Source of the DNA: Bacilli bacterium
GTDB lineage: Bacteria > Bacillota_I > Bacilli_A > ML615J-28 > CAG-313
Length of the DNA: 9,191 nucleotides
Reading direction: 5' to 3'
Assembly (NCBI GenBank): GCA_900770645.1
Contig: CAAGKY010000066.1
Location: 1 to 9,191, forward strand
In this document: piece by piece, positions 1 through 6,628 of the stretch
Layout of the letters: each line of letters begins with the position of its first letter
How positions within the stretch are numbered: position 1 is the first letter of the stretch
Notes under the pieces: model-generated
Told to the model about the DNA's origin: nothing
Database searches by the model: none
The model's input: the letters and a program-made list of their open reading frames with translations, nothing else
Position numbers and translations under genes: made by a program

Positions 1-26
1 AATTTATAAATAGGGGAAAATAAAAA

Positions 27-896
27 ATGAGTGAAGAAACAAAATATGAATTAGTAAAGTTTATTGATAATGAGTTGGAATTAGAAGTAAGTGTTAGTCC
101 AAAAGAAGAAACGGTTTGGTTAACGCAAAAACAAATGGCAACCTTATTTAATGTATCTGTAGATAATATTAGTTTACATATTAAAAATATATTAAAAGAA
201 GAACTAGATAAATCAGTAGTCGAGGAATCCTCGATAACTGCATCTGATGGTAAAAAATATAAAATGAAATTATATAATCTAGATGTTATTATATCTGTTG
301 GTTATAGAGTGAAATCTAAAAGAGGAATAATGTTTAGAAAATGGGCAACCAAAGTACTAAGAGATTATCTGATAAAAGGTTATGTGATTAATGAAGAAAG
401 ATCACTTGTAACTAATGAAAACTATGTAAGACTAATAAATAAAGTAGAGTCACTAGATGAAAGAGTTAGTAATATTGAAAAAGAATACAAACCTAAAGAA
501 TTTAAAAACTCACAAATATTCTACAATGGAGAGTTTTATGATGCATATACTCTAATCCAATCAATCTTTGAAAAAGCAACAAACGAAATAATAATTATAG
601 ATAACTATATAGATAGAACAATACTAGATAGATTAGTAGTAAAAAAGAAAGAAGTAAGAGTAAAGATATATACAAGCATTAATTCAAAGCTAATAGGAAG
701 AGATATAAATACTTTTAATAATCAATACGGATTATTAGAAGTAATATATACCACAAAAGTACATGATAGATATATAATCATCGACCAAAATAAGTTATAT
801 CACTTAGGTCACTCAATAAAAGACTTAGGTAATAAGATTTTTTCAATTAGTGAATTAGATAGTAAATTTATTAAGGTATTAATAAGAAGTATGTAA
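27..896 (+). CDS. RhuM-family DNA-binding protein with C-terminal PLD-like half domain
   Basis: This is probably a DNA-binding accessory protein of unknown target. Residues about 29-127 match the RhuM (virulence RhuM) family: a WLTQKQMATLF helix-turn-helix-like start and the typical YNLDVIISVGYRVKS stretch. Residues about 160-289 resemble one phospholipase-D-like half domain, with IIIDNYID, then HDRYIIID (H246, R248, D253) and a GHSIKDLG stretch. HDRYIIID fits HxKx4D with Lys replaced by Arg, so catalysis is doubtful. Many RhuM proteins differ in the C-terminal half, so this is a domain variant. A short charged linker (about 130-158) may be coiled coil. The start has an AGGGG site at 12-16. 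The gene stands alone and uses many ATA, CTA and AGA codons, unlike def and rpsP, which suggests transfer. Family assignment is good; the role (phage, defence or regulation) is unknown. Confidence 0.8.
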   Translation: MSEETKYELVKFIDNELELEVSVSPKEETVWLTQKQMATLFNVSVDNISLHIKNILKEELDKSVVEESSITASDGKKYKMKLYNLDVIISVGYRVKSKRGIMFRKWATKVLRDYLIKGYVINEERSLVTNENYVRLINKVESLDERVSNIEKEYKPKEFKNSQIFYNGEFYDAYTLIQSIFEKATNEIIIIDNYIDRTILDRLVVKKKEVRVKIYTSINSKLIGRDINTFNNQYGLLEVIYTTKVHDRYIIIDQNKLYHLGHSIKDLGNKIFSISELDSKFIKVLIRSM

Positions 897-901
897 ATAA
901 A

Positions 902-930
902 AAAAGAACGAAGTAACTCTTCGTTCTTTT
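902..930. terminator. Bidirectional terminator between the RhuM gene and rnj
   Basis: A perfect 12-bp stem (902-913 with 919-930) closes a 5-nt loop. A-rich and T-rich arms give a U-run on both strands, so it can end both convergent genes. Its right arm overlaps the first two bases of the rnj stop codon complement. Confidence 0.85.
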
Positions 931-2626
931 AAATTACATTTACAATTGGTACAATATATGGTCGATGTTCTATTTTATCGTATATATATTGTGATAGTCT
1001 TGCGACTAGTTGTGATTTAATTGCGATAACATTTACAACTTTATATTTATTTAATATTTCTTGTAATATTTCAGTAGCTTTATTAGTTAAATCATCAACA
1101 AGTTTTTTTGATTTTTCCATATCAATAAAACCTTTAGAAGAAATTACAGGTTTAGCTAGCAAATGTTTTTGTTTGTTAACAGTGACAATGATAGTTAATA
1201 ATCCCTCATCTGCTAGGTGTTTACGTTCCTTTAAGATATTACTATCAACATCACTGAAATTAGAGTCTAAATATATGTCTGATGCATATACCCCTTGTTT
1301 AACTACTTTAGGATGACCCTTATCTTTAAATGTCAATACATCTCCACAATCTAAGCAGAAACAGTTTTCTTTTTTAATACCCATTTCAACCGCAATATTT
1401 GCATGTTGTTTTAACATATTATATTCACCATGAACTGGCATAAAATATTTGGGTTTCATTAAAGAAAACATAAGTTTGATTTCATCAACTGAGGCATGAC
1501 CAGTTGTGTGCGTTCCATCAAGCGGATTGTTCTTGATTACATTTGCGCCACTTTTCATTAGCATATTAATGTTTCGATTAATAAATTGTTCATTACCTGG
1601 AATAGGTTTACTAGAATATATTATTGTATCATTAGGTAATAACTTTAATTGTTTATGAGTACCATTTGCAAGTCTTGATAATGCTGCAAGTGGTTCACCT
1701 TGAGAACCTGTACATAATATCAATAATTCATCATCACTATATTTACTAACTTCTCTAGTGCTGATAAAAATATCTTTAGGAACACTAATATATTTAGCTT
1801 TCATTGCTGCTTCAATATTTTTATCCATTGAATGACCAAATACCGCAATCTTTCTGTTTGTTTCCTTACAAGCTTCAATTATTTGTTGTACACGATATAC
1901 ATTAGATGCGAATGTTGCGATAATTATACGACCCTTAATATTAAGTATCATTTGTTTAAGAGTAGATGCGATCTTTTTTTCTGATGATGAGAATGTTGTA
2001 ACATCAGAGTTTGTGCTATCCGCAAGCAAACAAAGAACACCTTCTTCACCAAGTTTAGCCATTTTATAATAATCTGATGGTTGCCCTACAGGGGTAAAAT
2101 CAAATTTAAAGTCTCCAGTATTGACAATATATCCTAGTCTTGTCTTAATCGCAATACCATATGAATCAGGAATACTATGATTTGTTCTAAAGAAAGATAA
2201 CTTAAAGTTTTTATAAGTTAATTCAGTATCACTATCAAAAGACTTCATATTATATTGAATATTTGGAAATTCAACCATTTTATTACTAATTAAAGTACGG
2301 GCAATTCCTGATGCATAAATTACAGGAATTTTAACTTTCCCTAGCAAGAAAGGTAATGCACCTATATGGTCTTCATGACCATGGGTAATAAATAAACCTA
2401 CGATACGATCTTCATTTTCTACTAGATATGTAAAATCAGGAATAATATAATCTACTCCACGTGCTTCATCAGACGCAAATAAAATACCCGCATCCATAAC
2501 GATTATTTCGTTACCGCACTCAACTACATACATATTCATACCAACTACACCTAAACCACCTAAAGAAAAAACTTTAATGTCAGGGTTTGTTTTAACTGGT
2601 TTTGTTTTTTTCGTATTGTTTTTCAC
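929..2626 (-). CDS. rnj: Ribonuclease J (metallo-beta-lactamase/beta-CASP RNase)
   Basis: This cytoplasmic 5'-3' exonuclease/endonuclease acts in mRNA decay and RNA maturation. The 565 residues are the usual length for RNase J. All expected metal ligands are visible: HGHEDH at 82-87 (H82, H84, D86, H87), H150 in TNHSIPD, D172 in NTGDF and H399 in PVHGEY. The beta-CASP part has LADSTNSD (about 202-209), TGSQGEP (306-312) and HTTGH (373-377). The C-terminal domain (about 450-565) carries many Lys and Val residues. The start is GTG at 2626, supported by an AAAGGAG site on the minus strand at about 2633-2639; no better ATG is present. The first 15 residues are basic and poorly conserved. J1 and J2 cannot be told apart here. 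It is monocistronic, divergent from the HAD gene, and shares a terminator with the RhuM gene. Confidence 0.95.
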   Translation of the reverse strand: MKNNTKKTKPVKTNPDIKVFSLGGLGVVGMNMYVVECGNEIIVMDAGILFASDEARGVDYIIPDFTYLVENEDRIVGLFITHGHEDHIGALPFLLGKVKIPVIYASGIARTLISNKMVEFPNIQYNMKSFDSDTELTYKNFKLSFFRTNHSIPDSYGIAIKTRLGYIVNTGDFKFDFTPVGQPSDYYKMAKLGEEGVLCLLADSTNSDVTTFSSSEKKIASTLKQMILNIKGRIIIATFASNVYRVQQIIEACKETNRKIAVFGHSMDKNIEAAMKAKYISVPKDIFISTREVSKYSDDELLILCTGSQGEPLAALSRLANGTHKQLKLLPNDTIIYSSKPIPGNEQFINRNINMLMKSGANVIKNNPLDGTHTTGHASVDEIKLMFSLMKPKYFMPVHGEYNMLKQHANIAVEMGIKKENCFCLDCGDVLTFKDKGHPKVVKQGVYASDIYLDSNFSDVDSNILKERKHLADEGLLTIIVTVNKQKHLLAKPVISSKGFIDMEKSKKLVDDLTNKATEILQEILNKYKVVNVIAIKSQLVARLSQYIYDKIEHRPYIVPIVNVI

Positions 2627-2667
2627 TTTGCTCTCCTTTCTATATATTTTTTTATCATACTATATAT

Positions 2668-2676
2668 AGTATACCA
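2668..2676 (-). promoter_or_regulatory. Extended -10 of the rnj promoter
   Basis: On the minus strand TGG-TATACT forms an extended -10 (five of six bases in the hexamer). The -35 region is weak. Predicted transcription starts about 35 nt before the GTG start. The hexamer lies in a 16-bp AT-rich palindrome at 2657-2672. Confidence 0.55.
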
Positions 2677-2718
2677 AAAAAATGTTTGTTTTAAAAGTAA
2701 TATGAAAAAATAAAAATA

Positions 2719-2727
2719 TGCTATAAT
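2719..2727 (+). promoter_or_regulatory. Extended -10 of the HAD/surface-protein unit
   Basis: TGC-TATAAT is a perfect extended -10 with no clear -35. The Shine-Dalgarno GGGAGGT starts only 5 bases after the hexamer (2732-2738), so the leader would be about 10-12 nt. Confidence 0.6.
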
Positions 2728-2744
2728 ATAAGGGAGGTGTAAGT

Positions 2745-3536
2745 ATGAATAATAGAATCGCAATATTTATTGACTTTGATGGAACACTATATGATAATAA
2801 AGAAAAATTTATACCAAAGTCTACAATAGATACATTATATAAATACCACGATAAGTATGATTTATTCTTATCAACTGGTCGTGCTAAATTTGTTTTAGGA
2901 CAATTAGAAGAATATTTGCCATTATTTAGAGGTATGGTATTAATGAATGGGGATTATGTGCTATATAATGGTGAGACTCTAAGACATGAATATTTTGATG
3001 AAGTTGATATTAAACATATTGTTAAAGTATGTGAAGAAGATAATATTGTATTAGCATTACCAACTACTGATGAATGTTATGTAAATGATATGGATGAATT
3101 TATTAATAAAGTATTAGATGGAAAAGATTTATCATCTATACATAATATTGAAGGATTTAACTTTGATACATCATTACATTATAGTATGGCATGGGTTTTC
3201 GCAGAAAGAGCAAAACTTGAAGAAATGGCTAAAAAAGTGCCTAATGCTGATATTATTCCATGGGGTAGATATGGTGGAGATGTCTTAATAAAAGGTCATT
3301 CTAAAGCTAATGGTATTAAAGCAATTTTAAATAAATTAAATTATAAATTAGAAAATACTTTCGCAATCGGTAATGGAGATAATGATTTAGAAATGTTTGG
3401 TTTAGTGAAAACTGCTATTGCGATGGGGAATAGTAGTGAAAAAGCCTTACAAGCTGCTGATTATATTACTGATGATTTACATAATGATGGTTTTAAGAAA
3501 GCATTTGATTATATAGATAAAGTAGTTAATAAATAA
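2745..3536 (+). CDS. Cof-type HAD-superfamily phosphatase (HAD-IIB)
   Basis: This is a cytoplasmic Mg-dependent phosphatase of the Cof/YidA type. Such enzymes usually dephosphorylate sugar phosphates or cofactor phosphates; the substrate cannot be read from the sequence. All four HAD motifs are present: DFDGT at 10-14 (nucleophile D10, acid D12), STGR at 43-46, K187 in GHSKANG, and GNGDND at 209-214. The C2 cap domain lies between motifs II and III (about residues 80-180). Its 263 residues are normal for the family. The ATG has a strong GGGAGGT site 6 bases upstream. The next gene starts 13 bases after the stop with its own AAAGGAG site, so the two are probably cotranscribed, which is an unusual pairing of a cytosolic phosphatase with a surface protein. 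Confidence 0.92.
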   Translation: MNNRIAIFIDFDGTLYDNKEKFIPKSTIDTLYKYHDKYDLFLSTGRAKFVLGQLEEYLPLFRGMVLMNGDYVLYNGETLRHEYFDEVDIKHIVKVCEEDNIVLALPTTDECYVNDMDEFINKVLDGKDLSSIHNIEGFNFDTSLHYSMAWVFAERAKLEEMAKKVPNADIIPWGRYGGDVLIKGHSKANGIKAILNKLNYKLENTFAIGNGDNDLEMFGLVKTAIAMGNSSEKALQAADYITDDLHNDGFKKAFDYIDKVVNK

Positions 3537-3549
3537 AAAGGAGAAGGGT

Positions 3550-5130
3550 ATGAAGAAAAAAGGCGTCATAATTTTAGTTAGCGTTATAGTAGTTATTTTA
3601 TGTGTAGTACTAGGGATATTACTTTTTGGCAAAAGCGACAAAGTTTTATATGAAGTAACCTTTGATAGTGATGGTGGAACTAAAATAGATAGTCAATTAG
3701 TAGTAGAAGGAGAAACGGCATCTATTCCGGTTGATCCTAAAAAAGAAGGTCATTCCTTCTTATATTGGTCTTATAATAATAAAGAATTCGACTTCACAAC
3801 TAAAATTACTGAAGATATTACATTGCTTGCGAAATACGAAATTAACGAATATGTAGTTACCTTTAATAGTAACGGTGGATCAGCTGTTGATGGTCAGATT
3901 GTTAAATATAATACTAAAGTAGGAAAACCTGATAATCCTATCAAAACAGGTTATGAATTCTTATACTGGATGTATGATAATAAAGAATACGATTTTAATA
4001 CTTTAGTAACTAAAAATATGGAACTTGTTGCGGTATGGAGTGAGGTTACATATGTAGTATCGTTTGATTGTGATGGTGGATCTATTGTTACTCCAAAAAC
4101 TGTACAAAGTGGATCTATTTTAGAAAAACCTACTGATCCTGTTAAATATGGTTATAAATTCTTATATTGGACATATAATGGTAAAGAGTTTGATTTTACT
4201 ACCCCTATCACTGGGAATATTACATTAAAAGCAAAATGGCAAGTAGATGTAATTAAAGGTACTGATGGTGTGAAATACCAAATAGATGAATCTACAAATA
4301 CATGTAAAGTTATAGGTTACTATGGTGATTCAACAGAGGTTGTAATCGCGAACTTCTATCATGATGTACCAGTAACAAGTATTGCTGATTATGCGTTTAA
4401 AGACGCAAAAAATGTCGAAAATATTTTAATTCATGATGGTATTAAGAAAATAGGAAGAGGAGCATTCTATGGATGTAATAGTCTTGAAGAAGTAAATATA
4501 CCATATGGAGTAAACACATTTGAAGAAGATTTATTCGCATATTGTTATAGTTTAAAAGAATTTATAATTCCTGAAAATATTACAAAAATAGGTGCATTTG
4601 CATTCTTTAAATGTACTAGTTTAATTAATATTCAAATTTCTAATTCGGTTACTAGAATTGATGAATCTGCATTTGCGGAATGTACAAGCCTAGAAACAAT
4701 TAAAATACCAGATAGTGTAACTACGATAGGAGGTAATATATTTAGTGGATGTACAAAACTAAAAAATGTTACTTTACCAACAAACTTAACTAGTTTATCA
4801 GGTAATATGTTTACTAATTGTACAAGTTTAAAAACAATAACATTACCAAGTACAATTACAGAAATTAAAGAATATGCGTTCTACGGATGCACAAGCTTAG
4901 AAGAAATTACATTACCTAGTGGTGTAACTACAATTAGAAATCAAGCATTTAATAACTGTGTAAAATTAAAAGAAATAATTATTCCATTATCAACAACAAT
5001 AATGGAAGATAATATATTCTTTAATTGTACTAATTTGAAAATCTATTGTTATGCTTCATCTAAACCAAAAACATGGTCTCATACTTGGAATATTTCTAAA
5101 TGTCCAGTAGTATGGGGATACAGTGAATAG
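3550..5130 (+). CDS. Membrane-anchored surface protein with InlB B-repeats and BspA-like leucine-rich repeats
   Basis: This is probably a protein displayed outside the membrane, for adhesion or ligand binding. An N-terminal MKKK and a hydrophobic segment (about residues 5-27) look like a signal anchor. There is no lipobox, as residue 18 is Cys but follows V-I-L, and no LPXTG or other C-terminal anchor. Three Listeria-Bacteroides (InlB B-type) repeats follow at about 34-97, 101-163 and 168-230, each with VTFxSxGG, FLYW and K-E-[FY]-D-F. A linker (231-275) leads to BspA-like LRR_5 repeats (276-500) with phenylalanines at exact 23-residue steps from F283 to F490. A Trp/Cys-containing tail ends the protein. 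The RBS is AAAGGAG, 6 bases before the ATG. Family calls are firm; the ligand is unknown. Such repeats are common in host-associated bacteria. Confidence 0.9.
   Translation: MKKKGVIILVSVIVVILCVVLGILLFGKSDKVLYEVTFDSDGGTKIDSQLVVEGETASIPVDPKKEGHSFLYWSYNNKEFDFTTKITEDITLLAKYEINEYVVTFNSNGGSAVDGQIVKYNTKVGKPDNPIKTGYEFLYWMYDNKEYDFNTLVTKNMELVAVWSEVTYVVSFDCDGGSIVTPKTVQSGSILEKPTDPVKYGYKFLYWTYNGKEFDFTTPITGNITLKAKWQVDVIKGTDGVKYQIDESTNTCKVIGYYGDSTEVVIANFYHDVPVTSIADYAFKDAKNVENILIHDGIKKIGRGAFYGCNSLEEVNIPYGVNTFEEDLFAYCYSLKEFIIPENITKIGAFAFFKCTSLINIQISNSVTRIDESAFAECTSLETIKIPDSVTTIGGNIFSGCTKLKNVTLPTNLTSLSGNMFTNCTSLKTITLPSTITEIKEYAFYGCTSLEEITLPSGVTTIRNQAFNNCVKLKEIIIPLSTTIMEDNIFFNCTNLKIYCYASSKPKTWSHTWNISKCPVVWGYSE
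3649..4239 (+). repeat. Three tandem InlB-type B-repeats (coding)
   Basis: Residues 34-230 of the surface protein contain three imperfect units of about 63-67 residues. Each has a [FY]-x-[SC]-[DN]-GG turn, a proline-containing strand, GY/GH-x-FLYW and a terminal K-Y or K-W/V-W strand. They differ clearly at the DNA level, so they are not recent duplications. Confidence 0.85.
4399..5019 (+). repeat. Nine 69-bp leucine-rich repeat units (coding)
   Basis: Residues 284-490 divide into nine units of exactly 23 residues with no insertion or deletion, each ending in Phe (306, 329, 352, 375, 398, 421, 444, 467, 490). The consensus is xxCxSLxxIxIPxxVTxIxxxAF. Eight units, plus the partial unit after residue 490, have Cys at position 3. 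Confidence 0.9.
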
Positions 5131-5133
5131 TAT

Positions 5134-5163
5134 AAAAAGTCTTCTTTTAAAGAAGACTTTTTT
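5134..5163 (+). terminator. Terminator after the surface-protein gene
   Basis: A 13-bp stem (5134-5146 with 5150-5162) has a 3-nt loop and a U-run in its right arm, starting 3 bases after the TAG stop. Confidence 0.85.
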
Positions 5164-5216
5164 AAAAATCAACACTTTTTGGCTTTTGTGATGTGGTTTT
5201 ATTATTTTAAAAATAT

Positions 5217-5222
5217 TATAAT
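5217..5222 (+). promoter_or_regulatory. Possible -10 for the three-repeat protein gene
   Basis: TATAAT at 5217-5222 lies 22 bases before the AGGAGG site (5245-5250). No good -35 is seen at 17 +/- 1 bases. It sits in a 14-bp AT-only palindrome (5212-5225), which may be chance. Confidence 0.4.
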
Positions 5223-5259
5223 ATTATTGTAAAAAATATTAATTAGGAGGAATTTAATA

Positions 5260-5673
5260 ATGGAAAACCAAACATTACAAGAACAAGAAGTAAAAGAAGT
5301 AAAGGAATTAAATGAACAATTTGTAGAATTTTTAAAAACAAAAGGTGTTAGTGCTAAATTTAAACTAGCATTTCATGATATGGCAGAATCAACAAAAAAA
5401 CAACACCAAACAGATGTTGAATCATTTAAACAAGTTAAAGAAAAATCAATTGAAGATAATCGTGAATTTTACGAATTTTTACATACAAAAGGATTTAAAG
5501 CAAAAGTTAAATTAGTTATTGAAAACATTAAACAAGGCGCAAAAGACGCTAAAAATAAACCAGTTAATTCATATAGTGTAAAAGAAGTTAATTTAGAAAA
5601 AGAATTAGAGTTATTCTTAAAATCTAAAAATTTAGATAAGAAATATACAATTAAAATTGAAGAAATAAAATAA
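5260..5673 (+). CDS. Unknown charged protein with three copies of an FLKTKG motif
   Basis: I do not recognise this family. The 137 residues are rich in Lys, Glu and Gln and contain no Cys or Trp, signal peptide or membrane segment, so the protein is probably cytosolic and mostly helical. Three imperfect repeats are visible: residues 18-46 (FVEFLKTKGVSAKFKL), 67-95 (FYEFLHTKGFKAKVKL) and 113-137 (LELFLKSKNLDKKYTI), spaced 49 and 46 residues apart. The first two are close, while the third has lost the Gly. The gene is real: the AGGAGG site lies 9 bases before the ATG, a clean terminator follows the stop, and the repeats are kept at the protein level. It stands alone between terminators. The pattern could suit a nucleic-acid or membrane-surface binding helix-turn unit, but that is a guess. 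Confidence 0.75.
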   Translation: MENQTLQEQEVKEVKELNEQFVEFLKTKGVSAKFKLAFHDMAESTKKQHQTDVESFKQVKEKSIEDNREFYEFLHTKGFKAKVKLVIENIKQGAKDAKNKPVNSYSVKEVNLEKELELFLKSKNLDKKYTIKIEEIK

Positions 5674-5674
5674 A

Positions 5675-5710
5675 AAAAGTTTGATTTCATTAAATTGAAA
5701 TCAAACTTTT
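5675..5710. terminator. Bidirectional terminator between the three-repeat gene and def
   Basis: A perfect 15-bp stem (5675-5689 with 5696-5710) with a 6-nt loop is flanked by A/T runs that serve both strands. It overlaps the def stop codon and follows the plus-strand stop by 1 base. Confidence 0.9.
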
Positions 5711-6293
5711 ATTCTTCTACTTTTGGAAATACTACTGGTTTAGAATTTTCAGGCACAAAAATAGGATTTTTTGGATTTACTCTTTGTGGGAATAAAATAC
5801 CAATTAAATGATCATATTCATGTTGGAATACTAAAGCTGGATAGTTTTTTAAACGTAATACTTCTTTTGAAAGTGTTCCATCTTCAGGATTATATAAATA
5901 TGTATCTACTGTGATTCTTCTTGCGCGATGGATTAAACCTTTAACTTCACGATCTACTGATAAACATCCTTCTCCACCTGGTAAATAGATTTTTTCATCT
6001 GAATAGCTAACAATCTTAGGGTTTACCATTGCGTAGAAATGTTCATTGCCTTCTTCATCTGTTAAGTATATCACAATCATTTTTTTAAGTATTCCTATTT
6101 GAGGAGCAGCAATACCAACAGCAGGACGTAAATCATACTTTTCTGCGATTTCTTCATCGATAGAATTATCTATATATTCAATCATATCATTTAAGATGTC
6201 TTCATCTTCGTTTGATAAAGGAAGTTCTACATCAACTGATTTTTCGTTTAATAAGGGGTTACCTTCTCTAATAATATCTTTCATTAAAATCAT
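5709..6293 (-). CDS. def: Peptide deformylase (type 2)
   Basis: This enzyme removes the N-formyl group from nascent proteins at the ribosome and is essential in most bacteria. All three metal motifs are present: GIAAPQIG (60-67), EGCLS (108-112, C110 ligand) and HEYDH (158-162; H158 and H162 ligands, E159 catalytic). The insert EEIAEKYDLRPAVG before motif I and the 194-residue length fit the type-2 form of Gram-positive bacteria. The start is the ATG at 6293 (MILMKD). A GAGGT site lies 7 bases upstream, and an extended -10 lies at 6313-6321. The frame stays open up to 6344, but that extension would cover the promoter and RBS. A second ATG at 6284 is 16 bases from the GAGGT and less likely. 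Confidence 0.95.
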   Translation of the reverse strand: MILMKDIIREGNPLLNEKSVDVELPLSNEDEDILNDMIEYIDNSIDEEIAEKYDLRPAVGIAAPQIGILKKMIVIYLTDEEGNEHFYAMVNPKIVSYSDEKIYLPGGEGCLSVDREVKGLIHRARRITVDTYLYNPEDGTLSKEVLRLKNYPALVFQHEYDHLIGILFPQRVNPKNPIFVPENSKPVVFPKVEE

Positions 6294-6300
6294 AATAATT

Positions 6301-6305
6301 ACCTC
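6301..6305 (-). promoter_or_regulatory. Shine-Dalgarno site that fixes the def start
   Basis: GAGGT on the minus strand is 7 bases from the ATG at 6293 and rules against the longer open frame starting at 6344. Confidence 0.75.
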
Positions 6306-6312
6306 AATATTT

Positions 6313-6321
6313 ATTATACCA
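6313..6321 (-). promoter_or_regulatory. Extended -10 of the def promoter
   Basis: TGG-TATAAT on the minus strand is a perfect extended -10. TTACAA at 6336-6341 is a weak -35 at 17-bp spacing. The predicted leader is about 13 nt and begins next to the GAGGT site. Confidence 0.7.
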
Positions 6322-6340
6322 TATTTTAATAATTTTTGTA

Positions 6341-6374
6341 ACAAAAAAAGGAAGATAACTTCCTTTCTTTTTGT
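6341..6374 (-). terminator. Terminator after the YjcZ-like gene
   Basis: Read on the minus strand, AAAGGAAG-TTAT-CTTCCTTT (6347-6366) is followed by a U-run. A further 7-bp A/T pairing extends the stem past a small bulge. It ends the minus-strand peptide gene and abuts the def promoter. Confidence 0.75.
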
Positions 6375-6377
6375 TTA

Positions 6378-6521
6378 CTACCAACGAGCAGTACCGATGA
6401 TAACTAAAAGAATGAATAATACTAAAATTAAAGCATATCCATATCCACCAAAACTGCTACCTCCACAACAAGGGTTAGTAGGTTGTTGGCAACATCCATA
6501 TCCGTAATTAGGTTGATACAT
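6378..6521 (-). CDS. YjcZ-family small membrane peptide (47 aa), sporulation-linked family
   Basis: This short gene encodes 47 residues. The C-terminal half (YALILVLFILLVIIGTARW, residues 29-47) is the single hydrophobic segment typical of the YjcZ/YjcZ-like family of Bacilli, which usually reads FALIVVLFILLIIVGA. The N-terminal half is rich in Gly, Tyr, Pro and Gln with two Cys pairs (C10-C11 and C18-C19), longer than in the shortest members. It is probably a one-span membrane or spore-layer peptide; the biochemical role of the family is not established. A strong AGGAGGG site (6527-6533) lies 5 bases before the ATG, and a terminator follows the TAG stop. Upstream, TATAGT (6541-6546) could be a sigma-A -10, while CATA-N3-TA (6545-6553) resembles mother-cell sporulation -10 elements. 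The plus-strand open frame across it is a shadow. Confidence 0.85.
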   Translation of the reverse strand: MYQPNYGYGCCQQPTNPCCGGSSFGGYGYALILVLFILLVIIGTARW

Positions 6522-6540
6522 AATTTCCCTCCTGTCTTAC

Positions 6541-6553
6541 ACTATATTTTATG
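6541..6553 (-). promoter_or_regulatory. Possible promoter of the YjcZ-like gene
   Basis: The minus strand reads CATAAAATATAGT. This holds a sigma-A-like TATAGT and an overlapping CATA-N3-TA similar to sigma-K/E -10 boxes. No -35 matching either class at the right distance was found, so the class is open. Confidence 0.35.
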
Positions 6554-6602
6554 ATTAACTTTTATTTTGGAATATGTTAAAACCTATTTTTTTATTTATT
6601 TG

Positions 6603-6611
6603 TGGTATAAT
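6603..6611 (+). promoter_or_regulatory. Extended -10 of the UPF0223 gene
   Basis: TGG-TATAAT is a perfect extended -10 without a clear -35. GAGGT starts 6 bases after the hexamer (6618-6622). The module is nearly identical to that of def. Confidence 0.65.
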
Positions 6612-6628
6612 AAATATGAGGTGTTTTT

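Noticed and set aside
5212..5225. 14-bp palindrome AATATTATAATATT as an operator
   Set aside because: It is made only of A and T; in DNA this AT-rich such palindromes are frequent by chance.
5469..5690. Minus-strand open frame opposite the three-repeat gene
   Set aside because: It has no RBS, lies fully inside a well-supported gene and crosses its terminator.
6294..6344. N-terminal extension of peptide deformylase
   Set aside because: It would cover the extended -10 and the GAGGT site that fit the ATG at 6293; known deformylases start near MKDIIREG.
6196..6507. Plus-strand open frame across def and the YjcZ-like gene
   Set aside because: It is low-complexity Ser/Ile sequence, antisense to two recognised genes.
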